Shown piece by piece: positions 34,448 through 44,456 of a stretch of 64,000 bases of DNA. Below the pieces are notes generated by a model that worked only from the letters and a program-made list of their open reading frames with translations, searched no databases and had not been told where the DNA came from. The DNA lies in NCBI RefSeq assembly GCF_000827885.1, contig NZ_JTKH01000003.1:434001-498000 (forward strand), in the 5' to 3' direction. The stretch is from Vibrio renipiscarius (GTDB lineage Bacteria > Pseudomonadota > Gammaproteobacteria > Enterobacterales > Vibrionaceae). Position 1 is the stretch's first letter. Every line of letters starts with the position of its first letter. Position numbers and translations under genes: made by a program.

Positions 34448-35719
34448 TTGCTCGAACACCATGTTCGCAATTACATTGCCACCAAATTAGCGAACGCTGG
34501 CATTAGCAGCGATCCTTATGGTATTGAGTTAACGAGTGTATTCGCCTTGGTATCACTCGCGATCGCGGTATTTAGTTACTTAATTGTTCATCACGTCATT
34601 GTTCGATCGGTTAAAAATGTACTGCAAAAAACCAATAAGCCGCTCGCCGAGAGCTTAGCCAAATTCGATTTATTGGGAAAAATATCGCTACTCGTGCCAC
34701 TGATGATCTTAGATGTGTTGTTACCAATTGCGGTTGGGCACTACGCATTACTCGCTGGCATTCTTGATCGGGTACTCAGCATATTGCTGCTGTTTATGAT
34801 TATTTGGCTCATTTTTGCCCTACTCGATGCTTTCAATGACATTGCGACCTTTAAAGGCATCACACGTAAGATGCCGATCAAAAGCTTTGTTCAGTTAATA
34901 AAGCTGTTCACATTCTTTGTCGGCTTAGTCGTTTTTGTTTCTATTCTAGCCAATGAATCCCCCATTATTTTCTTATCTGGTTTGGGGGTTGCGACGGGGT
35001 TTGTGATGCTGGTGTTCAAAGACACCATATTAGGGTTTGTTGCCGGGATTCAGCTTTCTGCTAACCGTATGATCAGCTTAAATGATTGGATTCAGATGAA
35101 CGCTTATGGGGCGAACGGGACGGTTGAAGAGATCTCGCTGACCACCGTCAAGGTCAGAAACTTTGATAATACGGTCAGCATGTTGCCTGCTTATGCCTTA
35201 GTGCAAAATGCTTTTATCAACTGGCAGGGAATGTCCGATTCAGGCGGTCGACGCATCGAACGCTCAGTCAACATTGATGTCACATCCATTCGCTTTATGG
35301 ATGATGATGAAATCGAATCGATGAAGAAGATCCGTCTGCTGCGCCAATATATTTACGAAACCATGCGCGATATTAATGCGTACAATGAAGAACTTGGTGA
35401 CGATGCTGATGGCATCGGCAATATTCGTAAGATGACGAATCTAGGTTTGTTCCGTGCTTATCTCAACGCTTATCTGCGCGCCAATAAGGACATTCATCAG
35501 TACATGCTCATTATGGTGCGCCAATTGCAACCGACACCCGAAGGGATTCCTTTGCAGGTTTATGCATTCTGTAACAACGTTGATTGGGTGGTTTATGAAG
35601 GGGTGCAGGCGGATCTCTTCGACCATATCTACGCCATGATGCCACTATTTGGCTTGCGTCCTTATCAAGCGATTAGCAGCAATGACGCGCTGACAATAGG
35701 GGCAGGACGTCAACACTAA
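34448..35719 (+). CDS. Mechanosensitive ion channel (YbdG/MscM-like)
   Basis: 423 residues from a TTG at 34448, supported by AGAGGA six bases upstream. Five hydrophobic segments lie in the first 200 residues, ending in the MscS pore helix region (GLGVATGFVMLVFKDTILGFVAGIQLSAN). The beta domain follows (LNDWIQM, GTVEEISLTTVKVRNFDN). Length and insertions after the beta domain match the miniconductance YbdG subfamily, which gates osmotic release of solutes in the inner membrane. A terminator follows the gene. Confidence 0.88.
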   Translation: MLEHHVRNYIATKLANAGISSDPYGIELTSVFALVSLAIAVFSYLIVHHVIVRSVKNVLQKTNKPLAESLAKFDLLGKISLLVPLMILDVLLPIAVGHYALLAGILDRVLSILLLFMIIWLIFALLDAFNDIATFKGITRKMPIKSFVQLIKLFTFFVGLVVFVSILANESPIIFLSGLGVATGFVMLVFKDTILGFVAGIQLSANRMISLNDWIQMNAYGANGTVEEISLTTVKVRNFDNTVSMLPAYALVQNAFINWQGMSDSGGRRIERSVNIDVTSIRFMDDDEIESMKKIRLLRQYIYETMRDINAYNEELGDDADGIGNIRKMTNLGLFRAYLNAYLRANKDIHQYMLIMVRQLQPTPEGIPLQVYAFCNNVDWVVYEGVQADLFDHIYAMMPLFGLRPYQAISSNDALTIGAGRQH

Positions 35720-35723
35720 ATCG

Positions 35724-35766
35724 CGTCGATGATTAGAGAAATGCTCACTAATCATCGACGTTTTTT
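35724..35766 (+). terminator. Terminator of the mechanosensitive channel gene
   Basis: CGTCGATGATTAG / CTAATCATCGACG, a perfect 13-bp stem, followed by TTTTTT. Confidence 0.88.
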
Positions 35767-35791
35767 CTTTGCTTAAGGCTAAAACCGATCG

Positions 35792-37204
35792 CTAATTTAG
35801 CGTCTTAGCAAAGTCTCCCACTTTTTTCGTCACCGGCAGCCACTCTTTATCGTGTGCTTGCTGCGATACGGTGGTCAACTTCCCATCGGCAACGATCACT
35901 TGGCCATCAACAATAGTATGAGTGACGTTTTGTGGATAAGCAGAAAATGCCAAGGTGGCGAACGGATCGTAGTTTGGTTGGGTGTTTGGCGCATCAGTAT
36001 CCACGATAACGATATCCGCCTTTTTGCCCACCTCTAATGAGCCAATCTCATCGTCCATATCAAGTACGCGAGCCCCACCAATTGTTGCCAATTCCACTAA
36101 CTCGTAGGGCGTAAATTTGGCGTTGTCGCCATGGTTCGTGCGCGCAACAACCGCGGCATAACCCATGACATTGATGATATCCATTTGATTGGATGACATT
36201 GGCCCATCAGTGCCTAAGCCCACATCTAAACCTTTATTAACCATATCCCATGAGGGCGAATAGCCATTGTTGCCTTTGGTATTCGCTTTAGGGTTATGAG
36301 CAATACCCACACCATGCTTCTTAAGCAGATCCATGTCTTGTTCATCAAGATGGTTAACATGCGCCGCGACTAAGTTATCAACCAGAAAACCAATGGAATC
36401 TAAATACTCAACGACCGATTGGTCTTTGCTCATTTGATCTGAAAAAGCGTCCGTCTTAGCGTCTTCCCACGTAAATTCGGCAAGGTGAGTCAGTAGCGGC
36501 ACCTGTTTTTCAACCGCGAGGTCTTTGGCTTTGATCAACCATTCTGCCGATACGGTATAAGGAGCGTGGGGGGCAACAGCCGGCGTGATAAGCGGATGGC
36601 CTTGCCATTCATCAATGAATTTTTCAGCGTATTCCAAACCGCCGTAGGGTTGCTTTGCATCCACGACAGGAAAACCAATCACGGTCTCACCGAGTACGCC
36701 ACGAATACCAACCTCTGCGACCGATTTTGCGACTTCGTCTTCGTGGTAATACATATCGGTAATCAAAGTCACACCCGACAATGCCAACTCCATCGCCGCA
36801 TGGCGAGAAGCGGTGCGGATCAACTCTCGAGACAACATTTCTTTTTCAAGAGGAAACATAAAGTTGATCAAACGATTTTCAACACCATTTTCGCCCAAGC
36901 CACGAAACGCCACCATTGGGATATGGTTGTGGGTGTTGATCATTCCTGGCATCACAATGTCTCCACCAGCATCAATCGTGCGTGCGGCTTGATATTGCTG
37001 CTCAAGTGCCATCGAGCCAATGGCGATAATGCGATTGCCCTTAACCACAATCACGCCATCATCAATGATTCTTTGCTGACCATCCATCGGGAGAATCTGA
37101 GCATTTTTGATCATAAGATCCGCAGGCTCGCTAGCAAAAGAAGGCAAGTGAACACAGGCTAACGCGACCGTAGCAGCAACCATTGTTTTCGTGAACTTTT
37201 TCAT
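35792..37204 (-). CDS. Exported amidohydrolase (cytosine deaminase/SAH deaminase-like)
   Basis: 470 residues. Residues 1-24 are a Sec signal peptide ending HLPSFASEP. The rest is a metal-dependent amidohydrolase: GMINTHNH (HxH) near 95, HLAEFTWE near 245, AAHVNHLDE near 285, GTDGPMSSN near 335, and GKKADIVIVD near 410. COG0402 members deaminate or dechlorinate purine-like rings in the cytoplasm. A signal peptide suggests a periplasmic version that may salvage nucleoside-like nutrients. No operon partner; its substrate cannot be read from sequence. Confidence 0.85.
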   Translation of the reverse strand: MKKFTKTMVAATVALACVHLPSFASEPADLMIKNAQILPMDGQQRIIDDGVIVVKGNRIIAIGSMALEQQYQAARTIDAGGDIVMPGMINTHNHIPMVAFRGLGENGVENRLINFMFPLEKEMLSRELIRTASRHAAMELALSGVTLITDMYYHEDEVAKSVAEVGIRGVLGETVIGFPVVDAKQPYGGLEYAEKFIDEWQGHPLITPAVAPHAPYTVSAEWLIKAKDLAVEKQVPLLTHLAEFTWEDAKTDAFSDQMSKDQSVVEYLDSIGFLVDNLVAAHVNHLDEQDMDLLKKHGVGIAHNPKANTKGNNGYSPSWDMVNKGLDVGLGTDGPMSSNQMDIINVMGYAAVVARTNHGDNAKFTPYELVELATIGGARVLDMDDEIGSLEVGKKADIVIVDTDAPNTQPNYDPFATLAFSAYPQNVTHTIVDGQVIVADGKLTTVSQQAHDKEWLPVTKKVGDFAKTLN

Positions 37205-37501
37205 GTATTTACCTATATAAACACGAACAGATGAACGACAAAATATGGCGCTGATATTAACGACACTACTGGGAATTCTGTAGATAAATTAAGCACGACT
37301 TAGCGACGAGATTCACAGTTTCAATAAATCCTCTGTCGCCGCTCGCCCTCCCTTGCTCTCGGTACTCCGATAATCCCATCCGCGCCGTTTTTAATCCGCT
37401 AAATTTAATCTCGATCAATTGTCTTACAAATTTAATCCATCGTTCATCTTCCATTGTCTACACTTGGGAGTGATTAACATCACATAGATAAGGAGTTAAC
37501 C

Positions 37502-37795
37502 ATGATCACTGTTTATCGGGAATACCCTCTTTCTAACCATCCTAACTTGCATGCTCGTGTTGAAGTCAATCCAATCGGACAGCTTGATATAGAAATCGTT
37601 GAACTCTGTGAGAAGCACAGCTCTGAATTTGATCATTTGTCATTTGAATCAAAAGGCAGCGCAATTTGTGTATGTGGAAAAGACCAACTTTCTGCCTGGC
37701 AATTGAGTTTAACCAATGGTGATGGGCGAGAGCTTTCATTACTGATCGATAAAGCCAATGAAGAATACGAAACGTTAATGCGTGACTTGATGTAA
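37502..37795 (+). CDS. Small hypothetical protein
   Basis: 97 residues with a good ribosome-binding site (AAGGAG seven bases before the ATG). It contains two cysteines in close spacing (CVCGKD) and looks like a compact alpha/beta protein. There is no signal peptide and no family that I recognise. It is a single-gene unit; upstream 37205-37501 holds only an unconvincing reverse frame. Confidence 0.65.
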   Translation: MITVYREYPLSNHPNLHARVEVNPIGQLDIEIVELCEKHSSEFDHLSFESKGSAICVCGKDQLSAWQLSLTNGDGRELSLLIDKANEEYETLMRDLM

Positions 37796-37925
37796 TTCAT
37801 CACGACGGTTTACACAAAGAAAGCTTATAGCGGTAGTCGAAACTGTGAGTTATTGATATATCTGACCTATTCTATTTATGGCATTCTCAACATACTGAAT
37901 AAAACGCTTAAATGGATGGCCTAAT

Positions 37926-39458
37926 ATGGACAGCAATACGCCAAAGCTTTCTTTACGTACAATCGAATCAACCGATTATCCCGAATTGGCACAATTGATG
38001 GATCTTGTTTTTCATGATGTCGGCGGCTCTTGGCCGCGAATGACCATTATGGATCTCATTCATCAATTTCCAGATGGTCAAATATGCATTGAAGATAACG
38101 GCAAAATCATTGGGGCCGCGCTGACAATCAAAGTCGACTACAACCGCTTCTCTCTTCCTCATCTGTACACCGACATCATTACTGAAAATAACGTCATTCA
38201 AAACCAAGTTACGGGTGACGCTATGTATGGTCTAGATGTCTTTGTTCATCCCGATTACCGCGGATTACGTTTAGGTCGTCGACTCTATGATGCCCGTAAA
38301 GAGCTGTGTCGTAGTATGAACTTTAAAGCCATTCTGGCTGGGGGGCGCATTCCGCATTATCACCAACACGCAAGCGAAATGAGCGTGGCAGACTATATTG
38401 ATAAAGTAAAACGCCGCGAATTACACGACCCGATCCTTTCATTTCAATTGGCCAATGGCTTTGATGTAAAACGCATCATGCGCAACTATTTGCCTGAAGA
38501 CGATGCCTCAAAAGGGTATGCAACGCTCTTAGAGTGGGATAATTTTTTCTACGAAGACGACGTGCAATCGGTCCATGATGTCGAAAAAACACTAGTTCGA
38601 ATTGGGGTCGTTCAGTGGCAGATGCGCGCCATGAATGATTTGGAAGACCTGCTCGATCAAGCCGAATTTTTCATCTCATCATTGGCCAATTACAAAGCCG
38701 ATTTCGCCCTCTTCCCTGAGTTTTTCAATGCGCCACTCATGGGCTTACAAAAAGATCAAAACTCGGTCGAAGCCATTCGCTTTCTGGCCAGCTTTAGTGA
38801 AGAGATCAAATACCGCTTCTCCCAAATGGCGGTCACGTACAACATCAATATCATCGCAGGTAGCATGCCCGTCATTGAAGACAACAAGCTGTATAACGTC
38901 GCTTACTTACTGCAGCGAGATGGCCAAATTGATGCGCAATATAAAGTACACATAACACCGCATGAAGAAAAAGATTGGGTGATTGATGGTGGCAATAAAA
39001 TTAACGTCTTTGAGACCGATGCCGGCCGAGTCGGTATTCTAATTTGTTACGACAGCGAGTTCCCTGAGTTGGGAAGAATGATGGCCGAAGAAGATGTCCA
39101 AATCATCTTTGTCCCATTTTGGACCGACACAAAAAATGGCTACCAACGTGTACGCATCTGTTCACAAGCACGCGCGATTGAAAACGAATGTTATGTGGCA
39201 ATCGGTGGCAGCGTCGGCAATTTGCCTCGCGTCGACAATGTGGATATTCAATACGCGCAATCCGCCGTTTTCTCACCTTCGGATATTTACTTTCCGCACG
39301 ATGCGACCTTAACTGAAGCCAGCGCAAATACTGAAATGATCATTTTCGCTGATGTGGATTTAACCAAGCTAAAGCAACTGAATACGGAAGGCTCTGTGAC
39401 GAACTTACGTCATCGTCGCCTTGATCTCTACGGTGGTTTTACCCAAGCGAAAAAATAG
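37926..39458 (+). CDS. GNAT acetyltransferase-nitrilase (carbon-nitrogen hydrolase) fusion protein
   Basis: 510 residues. The first 215 are a GNAT domain: GLDVFVHPDYRGLRLGRRLYD carries the acetyl-CoA loop (RGLRLGRRL). Residues about 225-505 are a nitrilase-superfamily domain with the E-K-C triad: Glu in LFPEFFN, Lys in QYKVHIT, Cys in ILICYDSEFPE. The linked architecture is known in bacteria, and the substrate is unknown. It may couple N-acetylation of an amine with amide hydrolysis. Monocistronic, with about 130 bases upstream. Confidence 0.88.
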   Translation: MDSNTPKLSLRTIESTDYPELAQLMDLVFHDVGGSWPRMTIMDLIHQFPDGQICIEDNGKIIGAALTIKVDYNRFSLPHLYTDIITENNVIQNQVTGDAMYGLDVFVHPDYRGLRLGRRLYDARKELCRSMNFKAILAGGRIPHYHQHASEMSVADYIDKVKRRELHDPILSFQLANGFDVKRIMRNYLPEDDASKGYATLLEWDNFFYEDDVQSVHDVEKTLVRIGVVQWQMRAMNDLEDLLDQAEFFISSLANYKADFALFPEFFNAPLMGLQKDQNSVEAIRFLASFSEEIKYRFSQMAVTYNINIIAGSMPVIEDNKLYNVAYLLQRDGQIDAQYKVHITPHEEKDWVIDGGNKINVFETDAGRVGILICYDSEFPELGRMMAEEDVQIIFVPFWTDTKNGYQRVRICSQARAIENECYVAIGGSVGNLPRVDNVDIQYAQSAVFSPSDIYFPHDATLTEASANTEMIIFADVDLTKLKQLNTEGSVTNLRHRRLDLYGGFTQAKK

Positions 39459-39591
39459 CAACGTTCTTTCCTATCGCCGTCATCTATCCGCCTCAAATAC
39501 TCGAAGAGGCGCCTCTGGAATGACGGCTTTTTTATATCCCTCGCTCAGTATTCATATCCGTATCTCGGCAATCGCTTCGACCCTGCATCGC

Positions 39592-39639
39592 ACAATTCAC
39601 AACACAATTCACAACACCGTTCAAAGCACAGTTCATAAC
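39592..39639 (+). repeat. Degenerate 12-bp tandem repeat, four copies
   Basis: Copies: ACAATTCACAAC, ACAATTCACAAC, ACCGTTCAAAGC, ACAGTTCATAAC, head to tail. The first two are identical. It lies in the 301-bp gap 39459-39759 before the metallo-beta-lactamase gene; the gap has nothing else I can support. Confidence 0.85.
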
Positions 39640-39759
39640 ATAATGGTTGCATCAATTTTTGGTCAGATCCTTCTGTGCCTCACAATTACGGCACACGCAG
39701 TTGTGTAAAGTTAACTCTGCGGGCAAGTTCATTGGCATAGACAAAAAGGAGAGCCAAAG

Positions 39760-41082
39760 ATGAAAATCATCCATCACGGCGGTAAGGACACCATCACCGG
39801 GTCTTGTCATGAACTACGTGCTGATGAGACATCCATTTTGATTGATTGCGGGCTATTTCAGGGAGCGGATGAACGGGCGCTTGAAATTGAGTTTGCCACT
39901 GAGCACCTCAATGCGTTGCTACTGACCCATTCACATATTGATCATGTTGGCAGAATACCGTGGTTGCTGGCGAGCGGGTTTACACAACCCATCTATTGCA
40001 CAGAAGCCACCGCAGAGCTGGTTCCGCTTATGCTAGAAGACGGGCTAAAGCTGCAATTGGGCTTATCGACAAAGCAAACCCAACAAGTCATGAGTCGTTT
40101 AAAAGCACAATTGAGACCTCAATCCTATGCTCAATGGTTCTCCTTGCCTTCGAATGGAAAATCAACTCTCAAAGCACGCTTTCAACATGCTGGGCATATT
40201 CTTGGTTCGGCCTATATTGAAATTCTCCTACCCAATCAAGAAGTGGTCGTTTTTTCAGGCGATCTTGGGCCCAAAAACACGCCGTTATTGCCCGACCCGA
40301 TTCCACCAAAACGTGCCGACTATCTCTTCATCGAATCAACGTATTGCCGTAAACATCATGACGACATTCACACCCGATCGCAGCGATTGCTCGCGATCAT
40401 TGAACGCTCACTCGCCGATGGTGGTGCGATTTTAATACCTGCGTTTAGTGTGGGACGAACCCAAGAGCTGCTCTTTGATATTGAACAACTGATCCATCAG
40501 AATAAAATTTCAACCAACCTCCCCATTATTTTAGATTCCCCAATGGCGCAGCAGGTCACCCAATCTTATCGTCGATTTAAAACACTTTGGGGACAAGAAG
40601 CAAAAGCGCGCCTTGCCGAACATCGTCACCCATTGGCTTTTGAGCAGTGCATCACCATTGATGATCATCGTAATCACAAACGTTTAGTCAATCGATTAGC
40701 GTCGACGGGAGAAGCTGCGATTGTCGTCGCCGCTTCGGGCATGTGCCAAGGCGGGCGCATTATGAACTACTTGCAAGCGCTGTTGCCCGACGATCGCACC
40801 GATGTGTTACTGGCTGGCTATCAGGCTCAAGGGACGTTAGGCCGTGCGATTCAAAATGGCGATAAACAGGTTAGCATCGATGGGAAAGAGATTGAGGTAA
40901 AGGCGCAAGTCCACACCATGTCAGGGTATTCAGCTCATGCTGATAAAGCCGATCTGTTCGATTTCATTCACGGCATTTCTCTTCCCCCCAAAGAAATTCA
41001 CTTAATTCATGGCGAATCCGATAACAAAAAGGAATGGGCAAAGGAGCTCAACTCAAAAGGCCATCACTGCGTTATCCGTTAA
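39760..41082 (+). CDS. Metallo-beta-lactamase fold RNA-processing-type exonuclease (CPSF/YSH1 family)
   Basis: 440 residues. The MBL metal motif is LLTHSHIDHVGRIPWL near 52-67; HAGHILGSA near 148; FSGDLGP near 165. The beta-CASP domain and RMMBL motif follow: VAASGMCQGGRI near 322 and HTMSGYSAHADKADL near 388. It is a bacterial form of the CPSF73-like nucleases. AAGGAGAGCC sits upstream of the ATG. The usual activity is RNA cleavage or maturation; an individual RNA target cannot be named. Confidence 0.88.
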   Translation: MKIIHHGGKDTITGSCHELRADETSILIDCGLFQGADERALEIEFATEHLNALLLTHSHIDHVGRIPWLLASGFTQPIYCTEATAELVPLMLEDGLKLQLGLSTKQTQQVMSRLKAQLRPQSYAQWFSLPSNGKSTLKARFQHAGHILGSAYIEILLPNQEVVVFSGDLGPKNTPLLPDPIPPKRADYLFIESTYCRKHHDDIHTRSQRLLAIIERSLADGGAILIPAFSVGRTQELLFDIEQLIHQNKISTNLPIILDSPMAQQVTQSYRRFKTLWGQEAKARLAEHRHPLAFEQCITIDDHRNHKRLVNRLASTGEAAIVVAASGMCQGGRIMNYLQALLPDDRTDVLLAGYQAQGTLGRAIQNGDKQVSIDGKEIEVKAQVHTMSGYSAHADKADLFDFIHGISLPPKEIHLIHGESDNKKEWAKELNSKGHHCVIR

Positions 41083-41162
41083 TCGCCTTTCATACACCGA
41101 TATCTCATTGATACCGCATTGATATCGCATGCAGGCTTGCTCACGAAGATAGCACACAGCCC

Positions 41163-42071
41163 TTAATGAGTGGCGCGTAAACGGCGATAGCCCGACAGCA
41201 AAGCAAGCATAAGAAGACCACTCATGAGGCCGATGATTCCGTTTCCGATCGTCGAGTACGTCGCAGAGAGATAAGGGATCTGCGGCAACACACTAACGAC
41301 GCTTTCCAGTCCATGGTGTATGAATGACAAGCTATGCACGATAATGCCACCACCGACAAGAAACATCGCGATCGTGCCAACAACCGTCAAAAATTTCATC
41401 AGTTTTGGCGCCATAGACACCAAACCATCACCCAGCAAACTTAGCGCCCCTTCACCTTGGCTTTTGCGTTGTAAGTAAAAACCTAGATCGTCCATTTTTA
41501 CAATGCCAGCCACCAAGCCATAAACGCCTATCGTCATGAGGACGGCAATTAAACTCATCACCAGCACTTGTGTAATGAATGGATGGCCTTGTACTGTTCC
41601 TAACGCAATGACAATGATTTCTGCGGATAAAATAAAATCGGTACGAATCGCCCCTTTGATTTTCTGCTGTTCATAGTCGGCGAGATTGTCTGCCGATAAA
41701 TCAGAGTTATCCGTCGGTTCCGCATCAGAGTGAGGGTGAAAAAGTTTCTCATGCACTTTTTCGGCACCTTCAAAACACAAAAACAAACCGCCCACCAGCA
41801 GTAAAGGCGTGATCAACCACGGTGCGATAGAACTAATCAGCAGTGCCGCTGGAACCAATATCAGCTTATTTTTAAACGAACCTTTGGCAACACTCCAGAC
41901 CACCGGAATTTCTCGCTCAGCACGCACACCGGAAACTTGCTGGGCATTAAGCGCCAAATCATCCCCTAGTACCCCAGCGGTTTTCTTTGCTGCGACTTTC
42001 GACATCAAAGCCACGTCATCTAATACCGTCGCAATATCATCAAGAAGGGTTAATAAACTTAAGCCTGCCAT
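41163..42071 (-). CDS. yedI: DUF808 inner-membrane protein (YedI-like)
   Basis: 302 residues from ATG 42071, preceded by AAGGAAACGAAA; a frame to 42098 has no such site. DUF808 signature: MAGLSLLTLLDDIATVLDDVALMSK at the N-terminus, KKTAGVLGDDLALNAQQV, and PLLLVGGLFLCFEGAEKV. About six membrane segments. Function unknown; the family is widespread in proteobacteria. It is convergent with the MBL nuclease. Confidence 0.88.
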   Translation of the reverse strand: MAGLSLLTLLDDIATVLDDVALMSKVAAKKTAGVLGDDLALNAQQVSGVRAEREIPVVWSVAKGSFKNKLILVPAALLISSIAPWLITPLLLVGGLFLCFEGAEKVHEKLFHPHSDAEPTDNSDLSADNLADYEQQKIKGAIRTDFILSAEIIVIALGTVQGHPFITQVLVMSLIAVLMTIGVYGLVAGIVKMDDLGFYLQRKSQGEGALSLLGDGLVSMAPKLMKFLTVVGTIAMFLVGGGIIVHSLSFIHHGLESVVSVLPQIPYLSATYSTIGNGIIGLMSGLLMLALLSGYRRLRATH

Positions 42072-42172
42072 TTTCGTTTCCTTATCTTGGAATAGCACTC
42101 ACTCGTGACTGATCACTTTTTTTAGCGTTTAGATCATCATAGGCTAAAAACACAACGTCTTACTGCCAATAC

Positions 42173-42197
42173 AAAAAAAGCGCCGAATCGGCGCCTT
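42173..42197 (-). terminator. Terminator of the metY gene
   Basis: On the minus strand GGCGCCGATTCGGCGC followed by TTTTTTT, about 30 bases beyond the O-acetylhomoserine sulfhydrylase stop. Confidence 0.88.
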
Positions 42198-42227
42198 TGA
42201 TGTTCATTGGTTCAGTCTTCCACAACG

Positions 42228-43496
42228 TTACGCTTGCAACGCCTGCGTCAGATCATCAAGAATGTCATCGATGTGCTCAATACCCACCGATAAGCGAATC
42301 ATTTCAGGGTAGACCCCTGCGTTCGCCTGCTCTTCTGTACTCATTTGACGATGCGTGGTTGACGCTGGATGACAAGCTAATGACTTCGCATCACCAATAT
42401 TGACTAAGCGTTTGAATATCTGCAACGCGTCATAGAATCGTACGCCCGCATCATAGCCATCCTTAAGACCAAATGACAAAATAGCAGAGGGCTTACCTTT
42501 CATGTATTTTTCTGCCAATGGATAAAATGGCGAATCCGCAAGACCTGCGTAACTCACCCAACTGACTTTATCATGCTGCTGTAAGAACTCTGCCACCTTA
42601 AGGGCATTCTCTGTGTGACGCTCCATACGCAGCGATAACGTTTCTAACCCCTGCATTAACATGAATGCATTCATTGGCGATAACGCAGCACCCGTGTTGC
42701 GTAGCGGCACTGTGCGGGCACGACCAATAAAGGCGGCCGGACCGAAAGTGTCGGTATAGACCACGCCGTGATACGACGGCTCAGGTTGATTCATCACCGG
42801 GAAGCGCTCTTTATGTTCGGCCCATGGGAATGTGCCGGCATCAATGATCGCCCCACCCAAGGTGGTGCCATGACCGCCTACATATTTGGTCAGTGAATGA
42901 ACCACAATATCCGCGCCAAATTCAATCGGTTTACATAATGCTGGCGTCGCGACCGTATTATCAACAATCACCGGCACACCTTGAGCGTGTGCGACTTCGG
43001 CGACGCGCTCAAGATCAATGATGTTGCCAGCAGGGTTGCCGATACTCTCGCAATACACCGCCTTGGTGTTCTCATCAATCAGCTCAGCGAGACTTTCTGG
43101 GTTGTCATCTTTGGCAAAACGAACTTCAATCCCCTGCTTCGGCAGCATGTGAGCAAATAACGTATAAGTTCCGCCATACAGCTGCGGTGTCGAGACAATG
43201 TTATCGCCCGCTTCCGCTAAGGTTAAAATGGCATAGTTGATCGCCGCACTGCCTGCACTCACCACCAAACCCGCAATCCCACCTTCCAATGCAGCCATGC
43301 GCTTTTCCAACACGTCATTGGTTGGGTTCATGATGCGTGTATAAATATTTCCGGGAACCTCGAGGTTAAATAGATCGGCGCCATGCTGAGCGCTATCAAA
43401 CTCATACGCGACCGTTTGATAAATCGGGGGCGCGACAGATTTCGTCGTCGGTTCTGTTTCATAACCAAAATGAATCGCTAGTGTTTCGTCTTTCAT
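42228..43496 (-). CDS. metY: O-acetylhomoserine aminocarboxypropyltransferase (sulfhydrylase)
   Basis: PLP enzyme that makes homocysteine from O-acetylhomoserine and sulfide. 422 residues, Cys/Met metabolism family. The PLP lysine lies in VHSLTKYVGGHGTTLGG near 205; the N-terminus has HFGYETEPTTKSVAPPIYQTVAY and the active-site region IYTRIMNPTNDVLEKR. The length (about 420-430) favours the MetY group rather than MetB/MetC (about 390). No MetJ-type operator could be read with confidence in the upstream 210 bases. Confidence 0.88.
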   Translation of the reverse strand: MKDETLAIHFGYETEPTTKSVAPPIYQTVAYEFDSAQHGADLFNLEVPGNIYTRIMNPTNDVLEKRMAALEGGIAGLVVSAGSAAINYAILTLAEAGDNIVSTPQLYGGTYTLFAHMLPKQGIEVRFAKDDNPESLAELIDENTKAVYCESIGNPAGNIIDLERVAEVAHAQGVPVIVDNTVATPALCKPIEFGADIVVHSLTKYVGGHGTTLGGAIIDAGTFPWAEHKERFPVMNQPEPSYHGVVYTDTFGPAAFIGRARTVPLRNTGAALSPMNAFMLMQGLETLSLRMERHTENALKVAEFLQQHDKVSWVSYAGLADSPFYPLAEKYMKGKPSAILSFGLKDGYDAGVRFYDALQIFKRLVNIGDAKSLACHPASTTHRQMSTEEQANAGVYPEMIRLSVGIEHIDDILDDLTQALQA

Positions 43497-43648
43497 AACT
43501 CATCCGTGATGTGGGTATTAGATAAGTGATAATGCGCTTTTCTGAGTGGTGAATAAAGCACCAAAATCAGGCAATTTGAGCCGCATCTAATCAAACCGCT
43601 CTCAATCACAAACGGATCCAATAAAACCTATCGCCGGAAAATAAACAT

Positions 43649-43680
43649 AAAAAAAGGGTTAGCCAAATGGCTAACCCTTA
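43649..43680 (-). terminator. Terminator of the satP gene
   Basis: GGGTTAGCCATTTGGCTAACCC followed by TTTTTTT on the minus strand, about 28 bases after the stop. Confidence 0.88.
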
Positions 43681-43707
43681 GAAATACAGTGTTGTTCAAA
43701 CAAACAA

Positions 43708-44304
43708 TTATGCCGCGACTTGCTCAGCAGCAACGATTGGCTTGATACGCTTTTCGCCAACTGGCAGCACTACGCGGCCGAATTCGTTGTTTAGCACTTG
43801 AGCCATTGCGAAGTAGATTGCGCTTGCGCCACAGAAAATACCTTCGATACCCGCAATAGTGCCGATAACTGAGCTACCCGTGAAATCACGTGCTGCCAGT
43901 AGGAAGAACAGGATAGTCAGGGAACCAAAGACCACTTGTTTCGCAACTGGGTAGCAAAGAGAACCGATAAACATGAAGCCTGTGAAGATACCCCAAAGTG
44001 CTAGGTACCAACCCATGAAGCTTGCTGGGCTTGGTGCAAGACCCATGTTAGGCATTACAAGAATACCCACTAGCGTCAGCCAGAAAAGACCGTAAGAAGT
44101 GAAAGCAGTGGTACCAAAGGTGTCGCCACGCTTAAAGCACATCATACCAACAAGCACTTGGCCAAGGCCACCGTAGAAGATACCCATTGCTAGGATCATT
44201 GAATCGATTGGAAAAAAGCCTGCGTTATGGATGTTAAGCAGGATAGTTGTCATACCGAAACCCATTAGGCCTAGTGGGGCTGGGTTAGCCAGTTTTGTTG
44301 ACAT
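43708..44304 (-). CDS. satP: Acetate/succinate transporter, GPR1/FUN34/YaaH family
   Basis: 198 residues with six membrane segments. The family signature [12 protein letters not shown] lies at 7-18, with [12 protein letters not shown] near 43. This family imports acetate and succinate with protons across the inner membrane. The strong Vibrio-type codon use fits high expression. Upstream 44305-44607 holds the tiny ORF and terminators described separately. Confidence 0.88.
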   Translation of the reverse strand: MSTKLANPAPLGLMGFGMTTILLNIHNAGFFPIDSMILAMGIFYGGLGQVLVGMMCFKRGDTFGTTAFTSYGLFWLTLVGILVMPNMGLAPSPASFMGWYLALWGIFTGFMFIGSLCYPVAKQVVFGSLTILFFLLAARDFTGSSVIGTIAGIEGIFCGASAIYFAMAQVLNNEFGRVVLPVGEKRIKPIVAAEQVAA

Positions 44305-44456
44305 TGGCGCGTACCTTTCAAAAATGTTTATAAAAATTACGCGCGAATTTTAAGCCACAGCCAGTTAAACACAAGGAGCGGGTTATGAAAACTTAGATTA
44401 CACAAATACGCAATAAGACGAATATCCCACACTTCAACGCGTTAAAGGAGAAATCA

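Noticed and set aside
37266..37454. Minus-strand 62-residue reading frame
   Set aside because: No ribosome-binding site at its ATG, no domain, and it lies in the gap next to a better-supported plus-strand gene.
43497..43707. SAM/cobalamin riboswitch upstream of metY
   Set aside because: No box or stem set typical of those riboswitches could be read in the 210-base gap.
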